From: Sporocytophaga sp.
GTDB lineage: Bacteria; Bacteroidota; Bacteroidia; Cytophagales; Cytophagaceae
Direction of reading: 5' to 3'
NCBI GenBank assembly: GCA_024707265.1
Contig: JANQAB010000010.1
Span: 682,001 to 746,000 of the forward strand
Length of the DNA: 64,000 nt
Made by a program: the position numbers and the translations under genes. Positions 26,600 to 36,661 of this stretch are shown here, piece by piece (positions within the stretch are counted from its first letter, which is position 1; each line of letters opens with the position of its first letter). The notes under the pieces were generated by a model that searched no databases, was not told the DNA's origin, and worked only from the letters and a program-made list of their open reading frames with translations.

Positions 26600-29194
26600 T
26601 CAATACTCACTATTGTATTTAAATACAACTTGTTCTCCCTCCCCTTCAGGCTCTTTTTTATTGATTTTATAAGTCTCCACAAAAGTTTCCTTTGCTCTTT
26701 CAGATAGCAATATATAGGGTATCCAAATGGCTGCTCCAACCATCATTTTGAGTATATCCGTCCAGGAGCTAATATCATGATTGGTCTCTAAATAACTTTC
26801 TGTAAATAAAGCATCAGCTATCAGGACTACTAAGTTGAAGGCATAATAAAGCGGGAACAAATAAATAACACTTGATCTTCTTTTAATAAAAATGATTATA
26901 AGGAAAATGGTGTATATAAAAATCATTATGTTCAGAAACAACTCACTCCCTACCACAAAAGCCAAACCCGGATTATAGGTCGTATAGGTACTATTGGTGA
27001 TTGCCTCCCACATGGTACCATCAAAATAATTTAATTCTGATAAATTAAGTAATAATCGAAACGGAGTAATTATAAGACCTAACAGAGGTAGGATAAGCCA
27101 TCCTCCCAAAGGCCTGCTTTCTGATACTGAAATATAAATTTTAGGATCCCATCGATAAAGGTAAAAAAATAAAAGTGAAGACAGAATCAATGAGGCAATG
27201 GTTATCATAACAATCGTAAAGCTCGGTCCCACATTTTCTTGAATTGGTTTGTAGCTTAAGTAATGTCCTAGTGAATTTGAAATTTTGTTTTGGGCTTTAA
27301 TAAATTCGTGAATCTCATTTTGTCCGATGTGATCTTTTGTATATTTTAACTTATAGTTAATTGCCAGAACCCGGTTCTCATAAGATACTCTCTTTGAAAA
27401 TGAAACTCCATCACTTTCGATGTTCTGTTCCTCCTCCTGAACATTCCAATCCTCTGGCAAATAAAATATCTGAGATTGCTTTATTTCCATTGGATAACCA
27501 AGATAAAAAGGCATACTTCTCACTCTGGTAGATGGAATTCGCAATTTCTCTCTGATTATATCCGGATAAACAGAACATTGAATATTCCTGCTGTCTCCAA
27601 GACTGTCGATAGGCATCCAGAATTCCTGAATAATATAAGACTCATAGACTACAAATTCATTCTCTTCAATATTGTCTTCAAATCTTACCTTATCCTGGAT
27701 AGCAATCTTGGGGAAAGATTTAGCGTAGAAGTTAAGATAGTTCTTCTGAATCTGGTCTGGGTTATTGGTTGCAAAATAATAACGTTGATTGTCTGCTTCC
27801 GGCCCTCTGTACAATGATTTTACCTCCAGCTCTGTTTCTCCACCTATCTCAAGTATTCTATATTTTTCCTTTACACTTGAATAGAATTCACCATTGCCCT
27901 GAACGGCACTTAACCCTTTATCCTTACCTCCGATAATCAGAGCATATTTGTAATCCGGAATATACCTTTTATCAAATCCTCCACCTTCCATAGAAGATGT
28001 AGGATCATACCATCTAATAACATCATCAATTTTAACTCCAGCAATGCAATGGTTAAATGAGCTCGGAGAAGGAAGATCATTAACAATTTCTTGTTTGCTA
28101 ATAGTATTAACCAACGCAGGATAGGCTTCAATATCCATACGCCTCAACATCGCACAAAATAGCAAGGATTTTCCTTTACAATCTCCATATCTGTTTTTAA
28201 AAACGGTCTCTGGCGCTTCCGGCTTGTAGGCTCCAATCCCAGATTCAAGCCCCAGATACCGAACTTCATTTTGAACGAAATTAAGTGTTGCCACAACCCG
28301 ATCTTCAGATTTCTTATATTTATTCTTGATCCATTCTACCTTATTCAGCAAAGCCGTGTCATGCAGTTCTTTGATTTTAAAGAGCCCCTCAGCCCAGGAA
28401 TTAACTTCCTCCCACGAGCTGTATTCAGAAACCTCCAGCCATGTATAAGGATTGTACCATACAGGACAATCATTATCCATTATTAGTCCGGGAACATCAT
28501 TCCTTTCCCAGATGTACTCAATAAGGTTTCCCTTCTTCAAAATTTCAGGTTCAACCTTTTCGTTACGAGTGTTGAAGTTCAACTTTCTTTTTGAATCAGT
28601 TATAATTCTTATTTTGAGCTTTTCAATCTTATCGTAAAAATTCAGATAAAAAGCGTCTAAATACTTTGAGTTATAAATAGGGTTTCTCCCTTTAATCGTA
28701 TATGAATATTCGATATAATCACCCACTCTGATATCTTCCAGAATTAAATAGGCAAGGTTAGTCCCATCGAATATAAACCGTTCTTTATTTTTCTCTCTCT
28801 GAATAACCTTTATCTTCTCTTTATCAAGCTTGTTAATACGATCTCCACCTCTGATAACAGATACATTATGAATGAACAAGGTTTGATAAGATGGGTCAAA
28901 ATTTATATCGATTTCCGATCCATTTTGAACACCTGCCTCAGAGGTAATTTTTCTTATGAAATGAAAATATAAAGCCTCTTTTTCTACATGACTTTGAAAA
29001 TCTTTCAAAACAAATCTATATCCGTCTGAAACGTTTTCAGGATGAATGTTAAAATTGTTATAAGGAGTTGAACTAACCCATTCAGGTACAGGAGCTATAC
29101 TGTAGTTCGATTTACCATAGCCATATTCGGGGATTAAAATCAATAAAAAACAACTATAAAATAATGTATATATACACTTCCAAAAATGAGACAT
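26600..29194 (-). CDS. DUF3857-transglutaminase-DUF2569 membrane fusion protein
   Basis: A protein of 864 residues: signal peptide (about 1-27), DUF3857 (about 65-235), transglutaminase-like core (about 290-410) with a full triad Cys339 (RYGDCKGKS), His382 (FNHCI) and Asp397 (WYDPTS), a beta-rich linker, a membrane segment near 655-675, and a C-terminal DUF2569 membrane domain (about 685-845, opening RPLGGWLILPLLGLI) with four hydrophobic segments. DUF3857/transglutaminase proteins are periplasmic in Bacteroidota and of unknown substrate; a peptide-modifying or crosslinking role is inferred from the triad. The DUF2569 fusion anchors it in the inner membrane. Confidence 0.85.
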   Translation of the reverse strand: MSHFWKCIYTLFYSCFLLILIPEYGYGKSNYSIAPVPEWVSSTPYNNFNIHPENVSDGYRFVLKDFQSHVEKEALYFHFIRKITSEAGVQNGSEIDINFDPSYQTLFIHNVSVIRGGDRINKLDKEKIKVIQREKNKERFIFDGTNLAYLILEDIRVGDYIEYSYTIKGRNPIYNSKYLDAFYLNFYDKIEKLKIRIITDSKRKLNFNTRNEKVEPEILKKGNLIEYIWERNDVPGLIMDNDCPVWYNPYTWLEVSEYSSWEEVNSWAEGLFKIKELHDTALLNKVEWIKNKYKKSEDRVVATLNFVQNEVRYLGLESGIGAYKPEAPETVFKNRYGDCKGKSLLFCAMLRRMDIEAYPALVNTISKQEIVNDLPSPSSFNHCIAGVKIDDVIRWYDPTSSMEGGGFDKRYIPDYKYALIIGGKDKGLSAVQGNGEFYSSVKEKYRILEIGGETELEVKSLYRGPEADNQRYYFATNNPDQIQKNYLNFYAKSFPKIAIQDKVRFEDNIEENEFVVYESYIIQEFWMPIDSLGDSRNIQCSVYPDIIREKLRIPSTRVRSMPFYLGYPMEIKQSQIFYLPEDWNVQEEEQNIESDGVSFSKRVSYENRVLAINYKLKYTKDHIGQNEIHEFIKAQNKISNSLGHYLSYKPIQENVGPSFTIVMITIASLILSSLLFFYLYRWDPKIYISVSESRPLGGWLILPLLGLIITPFRLLLNLSELNYFDGTMWEAITNSTYTTYNPGLAFVVGSELFLNIMIFIYTIFLIIIFIKRRSSVIYLFPLYYAFNLVVLIADALFTESYLETNHDISSWTDILKMMVGAAIWIPYILLSERAKETFVETYKINKKEPEGEGEQVVFKYNSEY

Positions 29195-29318
29195 GTTGAC
29201 TTTTAAATTTATTATGGATATTCTAAAAATTAAAATACGACAAAAAAATTAATACAGCTAATCTTCTTTTCAACTTAATACATTCAGCGAATTATGCCCG
29301 TCTAAAAAGCTCTTATTT

Positions 29319-29462
29319 TTAGTTGTTTATAAAAAAATCTATGGTGTGAGTCTTACGACCATAGCTATCAAGTTTAGAAAAGTCATCTATGGCAGGATCA
29401 GGATGACCACGAAAATACCAAACCCATACATAGACTTTACCTATTAACAGATCTTGGTTACG
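29319..29462 (-). pseudogene. Gene-end fragment after the 355-aa lipoprotein
   Basis: The minus strand has an open stretch without a start codon that reads like real protein: NQDLLIGKVYVWVWYF, RGHPDPAIDDFSKLDSYG and a TAA at 29319. Its VWVWYFRG..P segment loosely echoes VFGFVWSSFGCP near the end of the lipoprotein gene just upstream, so it may be the tail of a decayed tandem paralog. No family is recognised. Confidence 0.4.
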
Positions 29463-29466
29463 TTAT

Positions 29467-30534
29467 TCAATGCCTATTGTCACAATTTATATAAACATCA
29501 TCTACATTTGAATCCAGGAAAATGATATTCGGACATCCAAAAGAAGACCAAACAAAACCAAAAACAACTTGAGGTTTATTTTTGAAAAGATACCCAGTCC
29601 ATTGTTCTTTCAAATCAGAAAAATTTGAATTCTCTATTCCAAAGTTTAATGGTGCAATACTTGTTCCTTCACTATCATTAAACACTTTTTCCAAAATTAC
29701 ATCGTCTTTCATGTTAGTTACTATTAAATGCCTTTGAACCAAATAAAAGCTATTACCTCCTTCTGAGTACTCTTGAATATAATACTGATATAGTTCAGAA
29801 TTATATAAATATGCATTCCCCTTTTCCACATCATGCTGTCTAAACACATTATTCGGAATATTGCTTTTCTCTAAAGGAAAGTCCTTTATGTCGATTCTTT
29901 CCCAACTAATTGGCCTCATCTGTCCAAGAATAAAAGGATTTTCCTTTCCAACATATACTAAAGAATTGTTAAGATACTTATCAAATCCTGTTAGGGAACT
30001 CTTGTTTATCTGAAAACCAATCATATAATCATTCTGGCGGCAAGGACATTCATTGGGTTCCATGTATACGTTAAGGTAAGCAACTATACTCAATATCTTA
30101 ACAGGGTAAGAGACTAGCACATCAGTTGAATAGTCATAAATAAACACACTGTCTTCTTCTGAAATTTTTGTTTTAGAAAGGAATCTGTTTCTATATTCAG
30201 AACTTAATTTAAAATATTGAAGGCTGTCTTTATTTACCTCTTCAGGATTTGGAATAGCAAGAGAGTCTGGATGTTCACTTAATGGATATATTTCGGAAAG
30301 GGATATGAATCCAACTTTTAAGCCTATAATTGATTCTAAATCTCGCAACAAATACAAGTCAAACCCTTGGGTAACTATATGATCGTTTACATTGAGCTTA
30401 TTATTGGTAATGATAGGTTCTTCTGTCGGTTGTTCAGCTATAGTGGTTTGAATTTCTTCAACTTCTTCATTCTCCTCATTGCACGACATCAATGTAAATA
30501 TCGTCAATCCTAAAAATATAATCAGTCGTTTCAT
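29467..30534 (-). CDS. Hypothetical lipoprotein, 355 aa
   Basis: A protein of 355 residues with a lipoprotein signal (IFTLMSC, Cys18) followed by an acidic linker (NEENEEVEE) typical of exported Bacteroidota lipoproteins, then a globular domain with paired cysteines (ECPCRQ about residue 160; GCPN and NCDNRH near the end). I do not recognise a family. It ends 5 bases before a fragment that may be a tandem paralog remnant. It is probably an outer-membrane or periplasmic protein of unknown function. Confidence 0.72.
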   Translation of the reverse strand: MKRLIIFLGLTIFTLMSCNEENEEVEEIQTTIAEQPTEEPIITNNKLNVNDHIVTQGFDLYLLRDLESIIGLKVGFISLSEIYPLSEHPDSLAIPNPEEVNKDSLQYFKLSSEYRNRFLSKTKISEEDSVFIYDYSTDVLVSYPVKILSIVAYLNVYMEPNECPCRQNDYMIGFQINKSSLTGFDKYLNNSLVYVGKENPFILGQMRPISWERIDIKDFPLEKSNIPNNVFRQHDVEKGNAYLYNSELYQYYIQEYSEGGNSFYLVQRHLIVTNMKDDVILEKVFNDSEGTSIAPLNFGIENSNFSDLKEQWTGYLFKNKPQVVFGFVWSSFGCPNIIFLDSNVDDVYINCDNRH

Positions 30535-30657
30535 TTATTAAAAATTGAGAGGTCTGTTACAACGACCATTACCCATTTATATAATCCTCTTAGGTCTACA
30601 TTTTTTATTGATCTAAGGCTATCAACAGTTCAGATAACCGACGTTTCTAATCACCTT

Positions 30658-31062
30658 TTAGACTTTATCGTGTATTCGTTTCTTATCTTTATTCAGAATG
30701 ATCCAAAGTAGTATTGCTGAAGCAAACGTTAACAAAGCAAAAGATTTCTCAAAGTACGTTTCCGCAAAAATATTCCCAATAGTATTCAAACCGAATAGTA
30801 TTATAAAAATCCACAAAATGATGTTAACTACTTTCTGCGATATAAATGCTTTTACATACGCACCCTTGATTAACAGAATTGAAAATAGTAAAAGATTTAT
30901 TAGCATAGATATTGTTTCAAAAACATACATTTCAGTGTCATTTTTTAACCTTCCGCCCCAAGTTATTTCGTATGGAATCAATTTTACTATAATGCTTAAA
31001 TGAAAAAGCATTACAAAAACCAAAAACCCAAGCATTATTTTAATTGCAGTTTTTGAGCTCAT
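30658..31062 (-). CDS. Small integral membrane protein, 4 TM
   Basis: A protein of 134 residues with four hydrophobic segments (about 7-28, 46-66, 77-97 and 105-123), short charged loops and a basic C-terminal tail (KDKKRIHDKV). The arrangement resembles small uncharacterised Bacteroidota membrane proteins; no catalytic motif is visible. It stands alone on the minus strand upstream of the 355-residue lipoprotein gene, 123 bases away. Confidence 0.68.
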   Translation of the reverse strand: MSSKTAIKIMLGFLVFVMLFHLSIIVKLIPYEITWGGRLKNDTEMYVFETISMLINLLLFSILLIKGAYVKAFISQKVVNIILWIFIILFGLNTIGNIFAETYFEKSFALLTFASAILLWIILNKDKKRIHDKV

Positions 31063-31551
31063 ATATTTCTAGTTTAGCATTAAGGCACATTATATACATA
31101 CCAGGTAGGTACATTTCTTTTTTTACATTTACTAATTTACCCTTTTCTATACTATGTTCAAATTGTCAAATGGACTTTATATTCGGCTGACCTTACAAGA
31201 ACATATATATGTATATGTATCAGCTGTTTTCATACTATCAGAGATAAATAAGACGGAGTCAAGTTATTTGTGTTCAATGTTAAAAACTACTATTTTACTG
31301 AATAAATTTACTTTATCCATTAAAGTTGTCCAGAATTGAAAGTGATCAAAAACCTAAGAGAAAAGATCTCCCGAAACCTCACTCGATGATTATGGCTTTG
31401 ATATATTTCTTATACCATTCAGAAGTTCCAGTTTTTCACACGAAAACCCTTAAACTTTGTTTTAGCTGTATAGCTAATTGAAGCCATTTACAGCTCTGTT
31501 GTCTATTTTTAGTTTTAGGCTGTCAAATTCATCCTACAATATTTTGTAATT
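31063..31551. other. Intergenic region, no gene recognised
   Basis: These 489 bases are AT-rich and contain only short open stretches without family resemblance. Nothing identifiable as an RNA gene or mobile element was seen. Confidence 0.4.
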
Positions 31552-32046
31552 TCATTTTTTAATTTCCTTTAACAAGTCGTCTAAATCAAGCGATTTTGTA
31601 AACATGTCTAATGAACCATCACTTCTTTTGGGCCAGAATTCTAAAGGTCTGTCCCAATACAACTCCACTCCATTACCGTCCGGATCGTCAAGGTATAAAG
31701 CTTGAGATACTCCGTGGTCGCTAGCACCTGTCAAGGGATAATATGCACTACTTAATCGATCATAAATGATTGCAAGGTCTTTTCTTGTTGGATATAAAAT
31801 AGCAGTGTGGTATAAACCAACTCCCCTTTTTGGTGCAGGAGGCAATCCCTTGCTATGCCATGTATTTAAACCGATATGATGATGATATCCTCCAGCAGAA
31901 ATAAATGCAGCCTGTTCACCATACATCATGGTAACTTCAAAGCCTAATAAGTCTCTATAAAACTCAAGTGCCCGTTTTAGGTCTGCTACTTTAAGATGCA
32001 CATGACCAATTCTTGTCTGTGCAGGGATAACATAATGTTCATTCAT
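31552..32046 (-). CDS. VOC family protein (glyoxalase/catechol 2,3-dioxygenase-like)
   Basis: A cytoplasmic protein of 164 residues with one complete vicinal-oxygen-chelate module: RIGHVHLKVADLKRALEFYRDLLGF at the start, HHHIGLNTWHSKG in the middle, GLYHTAI and a closing DPDGNGVELYWDRP. The histidines of GHVHL and LYHTA and the glutamate of GVELY fit metal ligands. It resembles the CatE-like branch annotated as extradiol ring-cleavage dioxygenases, but the true substrate is unknown. It stands alone. Confidence 0.87.
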   Translation of the reverse strand: MNEHYVIPAQTRIGHVHLKVADLKRALEFYRDLLGFEVTMMYGEQAAFISAGGYHHHIGLNTWHSKGLPPAPKRGVGLYHTAILYPTRKDLAIIYDRLSSAYYPLTGASDHGVSQALYLDDPDGNGVELYWDRPLEFWPKRSDGSLDMFTKSLDLDDLLKEIKK

Positions 32047-32688
32047 GATTGGAAAGCTGTGTCAGAAATATGTCCATTTTAATACTTTATCAGTTATATA
32101 AAATTAACTTTATGAACTAAGTCAAATTTAATTTGTTTCCCTGTCCGAAAATGAATTCTTTTTTTGTCCCATGCCACCGAAAAAATCAAGCGAATTATTG
32201 CGTTATACACTTCGCTTGAGTTCATTAGTTTTTTTTTATTTTAGTATGCCACATCCGAAAGAAGACTTTCTGAACTTCTGTCCACAAGTAATACAGAGGT
32301 AATATGAATTATAACTCTTTACTTTTGTCAAACAAAGCGATCATTTGATTTACAATATTACAATAATCTTCCTTATTATAAACCTTCGTGTGAAATGCTA
32401 CTATAAAATCAATTTTATCCGTTTCTGGAAAGGTAGTTTATCCATTTTTTCTAATTACCACCAACTTGTTTATCTATACCTTTAAGTTGTATTTATTTTA
32501 AAAATTATTCATACAAATGTTATTCATTTAAAGAAGAATATACAAAAAGCTCTGAACATGAAAATATTAATAAAATGCTCACTGTATAAACTTTTATACT
32601 TAAATTAATTCCTTCCTTCAAATCAAAAAAGCCTCTGCATGAATACAAGATCCATACAGAGGCTTACCTAATCAAACAGATGTTAAAA
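32047..32688. other. Long intergenic region with a possible gene fragment and a terminator
   Basis: At 32309-32445 the minus strand reads like a short protein end (PETDKIDFIVAFHTKVYNK, then a segment ending FDKSKEL) after a frame break following MDKLPF. It has no family I recognise and may be a decayed gene. The M6 protease terminator lies at the right end. The rest is AT-rich without further signals. Confidence 0.35.
32629..32665 (-). terminator. Terminator of the M6 protease gene
   Basis: A 9-bp GC-rich stem (32629-32637 with 32657-32665), extended by three pairs past one mismatch, is followed on the minus strand by TTTTGATTTG. It lies 23 bases after the protease stop. Confidence 0.8.
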
Positions 32689-34899
32689 TTATTTTACAAC
32701 AGCAAGACGTTTGGTTACAAAGGTCTCTCCTACCTTCAAAGAAACAGAATAATAACCTGCCTTCACGTTCCTTATGTCAAACGCTATAGATTTTCCTGTT
32801 AAGGAATACGGTACTGCTACCTCTGTTCCCAATTCATTAACAACCTTAATATCTACACCTGAGATATCCAACTCTGTCAATAGCTCAACATAATCGCTCG
32901 CCGGGTTTGGCGCCAGTTCCATTTCGGAGAGGCCATCCACATAGGCCATTTTGGATGAACTAGGACAAACAGGAGCTGAAGATCCATTGCTAAAATAAAT
33001 GGTATATGCTCCAGACAGTTCAGACAATACAAAATTTCCATTATGACGACCGACATAATAAGTGCCGTCAAGTCTTGGAATATTTGAGCCAGATATCGTC
33101 ACTTTGGGAGCAACTGTATTGAATGTAACTGTGCTGTATAACCTGAGATCAAGATAATAGGTAGGTACACCGTTGTTGGTTTCGATTGAGAAATTCCATA
33201 ATCCGTTATTATAAGCATCCCAGTTTACAGCAAAAGCTCTCATATTAGAAAGGTTCGGTCCTCCGCTGCCTATAACATCCGCTCTGTTATACTGACTATA
33301 ATAAATCGTAGGTAAAGAAGTAGCTAAGGGTGTTCCGAATCTACAAGCAGTTGATGTAGTAGAACCAAGATCAAATGTCATCGTCGATCCGACTGCGCTG
33401 ATATTAGAGATATTTAGTCCAGAAGGGCTTCCATCCCACCAGTTGGAATTTGGAAAAGAGGTTGCATTAAAACTTGAATTACTGCTTGCATCAAACAAAT
33501 CATTTGCATCACCGCCATTGGAATAATTTTCCAGATCATAAGCACCATCTGCCTGCTCTATCGAAATCTGATAATGACTTGCTGGTGTCCTTTGAGGTCT
33601 ATAGTTTCTTCCGTCCAGATCTACGTGCCAGATAAACAGTCCTTCATCACGCAATGCAGCATGTCTTCCTGTTTTTGTCCTTGCCTCTATTACAAACATT
33701 TCATCTCTGTTTTGGGTATTCATATAAATGTAAGGAGTATGAGAATTGGCAGTTACCGTTATATTTCCGGTCTGGTCATTAAGAAATACTGGGGTCTCCC
33801 AACCAACACTCATTCTTAGATAGGCATTCGGATATACTGGGTTGGTAGCACTTCCCTGATAAGCCATCAGACAGTAGTCTCCTAATCCAAATGAGTTGTA
33901 ATCTGTATCGTAAAAGTCAGGCCAGTTAAAAAGCATGTGACCGTTTTCATGGCAAAGCGTTGCAATCGTTGGAGAGGTATCTATATTGGTAATCTGGTAG
34001 TCCCCTGTATGAACGCCATCTGCATAAAATGTTATTCCGCTTTTATGAGGCCACAGCCCTGTCTGCCATGGAGCATCTCCAGTGTACATAAAATTAATAG
34101 CAATTACTTCTCCATTTGTGGTTGTCAAGTTAGAAAAGTCAAACTGAGTATTTGCCCAGGCAAGTACTTCCTGAAGTAACTCGTGAACATTAGTACCTTG
34201 AGTAGCATAATAGCTCTTCGGCTTGGTAGATCTGTAGTAGCCAAGAACCTCATTGGTATAGTCCAACTGACCACCAGAAACTTCATAAAAATAATCTCTT
34301 ATAGATCCGTTATTACCAAACCCGGTAAAGCCATTCTGATTAAACAGATTGTTCAGTGTTGAAGCTGGAATTGTAGCAGGCTCGTCTGCAAAATCAATAA
34401 GCAAAGCCAATCCTTTTACGTTTCCAGACAACTGAAGGAAATCACCAGGTTGTGCACCGGAAGTCCTCAAGGAAGACTTGTTTTGCCCTAATCTGGAAAT
34501 ACCTTCAGCCCTTTTCCTTCTTACAGCTTCAATACTAAGCTTAATACCTTTTTCTTTCGGAAGCTTTGAAGCGTTAAGTCCCGCATTTTTCCGAGTCTCA
34601 GCGATATTCGTTCCAGTATATTTTACTCCAGTACTGATCAGCTTCTGACCATCCTCAGAAAGTAAGGCATAATAAATCCAACCATCTTCTTCTTTAGTAA
34701 GAGTATATCCATCTTCGCTTTCAATGCGTTGATAAAATTCATCTCCCCATACTTTTACTTTGATAAATGATCCATCTGGTTGTTTCAATTCAAACTGATC
34801 TCCTCTATAAGGAGCAGCCTGAGTAAATTGCACTATAATTCCGATCAACAGAATAGTGACAATGCTGCGAATAGTAGTAAATTTCTTTAACATAAACAT
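32689..34899 (-). CDS. Secreted M6 family metalloprotease with T9SS sorting domain
   Basis: A protein of 736 residues: signal peptide (about 1-28), an M6-type propeptide region (about 30-150, GDEFYQRIESEDGYTL), the M6 protease domain (about 155-515) with the zinc motif HENGH (His317, Glu318, His321) and Asp328 as a likely third ligand, a beta-rich domain (about 520-650), and a T9SS type A sorting domain (about 655-736, APNPASDYVEL). The family includes immune inhibitor A and degrades extracellular proteins. Export through T9SS is predicted. An alternative start two codons downstream at 34893 is equally plausible. Confidence 0.91.
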   Translation of the reverse strand: MFMLKKFTTIRSIVTILLIGIIVQFTQAAPYRGDQFELKQPDGSFIKVKVWGDEFYQRIESEDGYTLTKEEDGWIYYALLSEDGQKLISTGVKYTGTNIAETRKNAGLNASKLPKEKGIKLSIEAVRRKRAEGISRLGQNKSSLRTSGAQPGDFLQLSGNVKGLALLIDFADEPATIPASTLNNLFNQNGFTGFGNNGSIRDYFYEVSGGQLDYTNEVLGYYRSTKPKSYYATQGTNVHELLQEVLAWANTQFDFSNLTTTNGEVIAINFMYTGDAPWQTGLWPHKSGITFYADGVHTGDYQITNIDTSPTIATLCHENGHMLFNWPDFYDTDYNSFGLGDYCLMAYQGSATNPVYPNAYLRMSVGWETPVFLNDQTGNITVTANSHTPYIYMNTQNRDEMFVIEARTKTGRHAALRDEGLFIWHVDLDGRNYRPQRTPASHYQISIEQADGAYDLENYSNGGDANDLFDASSNSSFNATSFPNSNWWDGSPSGLNISNISAVGSTMTFDLGSTTSTACRFGTPLATSLPTIYYSQYNRADVIGSGGPNLSNMRAFAVNWDAYNNGLWNFSIETNNGVPTYYLDLRLYSTVTFNTVAPKVTISGSNIPRLDGTYYVGRHNGNFVLSELSGAYTIYFSNGSSAPVCPSSSKMAYVDGLSEMELAPNPASDYVELLTELDISGVDIKVVNELGTEVAVPYSLTGKSIAFDIRNVKAGYYSVSLKVGETFVTKRLAVVK

Positions 34900-35196
34900 T
34901 TGTTTAAATTGATTTAACTAAGTTAACTCCTACTTGAGGAGAATGCATTAATTGAGAAAGCAGTAGCTATACACCTATCATAGGGAAATTGTCTGCTATG
35001 ACTAACTTGTAGTTAGAAAATGTTTTATCACCGGTTATAAAACAGATCAACACAAAGATGGTCTGTATAGCTGCTTTATTAGATGCTAATATAGAAGGGA
35101 GATCTTTTTGAATTGGTATCTTATGTTACAGTATTAAAAAATCAGGTCAATGAAGCTTTGGTAACCGTTTAAGCAAAGTTAACTATAATTCCAGAA

Positions 35197-35240
35197 GACC
35201 TCACCCTAAATCCTTCTCCTGAAGGAGAGGGACTTTAATG
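35197..35240. repeat. REP-like hairpin, degenerate copy
   Basis: An imperfect hairpin centred on CTCCTGAAGGAG, inside the phrase CCTCACCCTAAATCC...GGAGAGGG. It resembles the perfect copy 50-100 bases to the right and belongs to a style of dispersed repeat seen in many bacterial genomes. Confidence 0.5.
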
Positions 35241-35282
35241 TGTATGTTATTAGTTAGATCACTTTTAGATCAACTTTTTTAT

Positions 35283-35322
35283 CATCTCTAACCCTTCTCC
35301 TGTAGGAGAAGGGTTAGAGATG
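35283..35322. repeat. REP-like perfect palindromic hairpin
   Basis: Two 19-base arms (35283-35301 and 35304-35322) are perfectly complementary around two central bases. It lies 88 bases past the tyrS stop and could also end tyrS transcription, but it lacks a T-run there. Confidence 0.7.
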
Positions 35323-35410
35323 TGGTTTTATTGGCTGGGATACGGAAACTATATAATTAATTCTATCTTCTTATAAAGGCCATTGAAAAAATTTTTACTT
35401 TTCAAATTAG

Positions 35411-36623
35411 TTATTGTATCAACTGAAAATAATCCCTTTTACCAATCTTTATCTTTACAGGAAGAATATCCAGACTAACCATGCTATGCATGTCCATAAC
35501 CTTACTACCATTTATAGTTACACTTCCTGCTTCAATCAATCTTTTCAGATTTGATTTGCTTTCAGATTGTTTAATTATTTTACATAAATCAATCAATTGA
35601 ACCTGTTGTTCAGAATGTAGAAGAGCAATTGTTGATATAGAAATTTCGGCAAACGTCTTTTCTTCAAAACTCTTTTTTTGAAACTGATTTTCAAAAAAAT
35701 CCAAAGCAAGATGCGCCTCTTCCAAACCATGGTACTGCTTCACTACATTAAATCCTATTCTCTTTTTAAGAAACATAGGATTCAAACCATCATTTAATTG
35801 CTGTATGTTATCATTTCTCTCCTCATCCGTAAAATCAGTAACCAGCTTCAGATACTCCACAATCAAATCATCCGGAATAGACATGATCTTTCCAAACATA
35901 TCATTCGGATGATCCGTAAGTCCGATGATATTATTCTGAGACTTGCTCATCTTCTCTGATCCATCGGTACCTTTAAGCAAAGGCATACATAGAACAGCCT
36001 GGCCTGCTTTTCCTGCACCTTCCTGAAGCTGACGTCCCACAGAACAGTTAAACAACTGATCTGTTCCGCCCATCTCTATATCTGCCGAAATTTCAACCGA
36101 ATCATAACCTTGAAGTAAAGGGTATATCAATTCATGTAAAGCAATAGGAATTCCTTTTTCAAACCTGTTGCTGAAATCATTTCTATGCATCATCTGAGCA
36201 ACTGTAGCCTGGGATAACAGTTGAATGGAATCAGACAGGTTCATTCTGTTAAGCCATTCTGAATTGTATCTGATAGAGCATTTACTTATATCCAGGATTT
36301 TTGAAAGCTGAGCAACGTAAGTCTTTGCATTTTCTTTGATCTGCTCTTCATTTAATGGTGGACGGGATTTATTTTTCCCGGTAGGATCACCGATACGCGC
36401 TGTAAAGTCACCGATGATAACAACGATAAGGTGGCCAAGGTCCTGGAACTGCCTGAGCTTTTTTTAATACTACTGCATGCCCTAAATGCAGGTCCGGAGC
36501 AGTCGGGTCAAATCCTAACTTTACTACAAGCTTTCTGTTTTGTAATTCCGCTTGTTTTAATTTATCATCCAATCCATTTTCAGGGAAAATGATCGCCACA
36601 TTTTCTTTTAATATATGATTCAT
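35411..36623 (-). CDS. tyrS: Tyrosyl-tRNA synthetase (frame broken by one extra base near 36450)
   Basis: Two frames together encode a complete TyrS of about 403 residues. The first frame (from ATG 36623) holds PTAPDLHLGHAVVLKKAQ with the class I HIGH-type motif HLGH. At about 36450 an extra base breaks the frame before FQDLGHLIVVIIGDFTARIG. The second frame holds the rest, including KMSKS (SEKMSKSQNN) and a C-terminal S4-like RNA-binding domain (LIEAGSVTINGSKV). The span length is 3n+1, consistent with one inserted base. TyrS charges tRNA-Tyr and is normally essential, so a sequencing error or a second gene copy elsewhere is likely. It is preceded by a leader-peptide attenuator. Confidence 0.9.
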
Positions 36624-36661
36624 ATTATATCAATTATTCTTGGTCAGGAAATAAAACAAAA

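Larger units (their letters stand above)
34900..35410. other. Intergenic region with two REP-like hairpins
   Basis: No gene is seen. The right half carries two related hairpin-forming sequences built on the words CCTTCTCC and GGAGA (listed separately). The left half is AT-rich and should hold the M6 protease promoter. Confidence 0.5.

Noticed and set aside
31154..31339. Plus-strand open frame of 61 codons
   Set aside because: It has no family resemblance or clear start signal and lies in an AT-rich gap; composition is not convincing.
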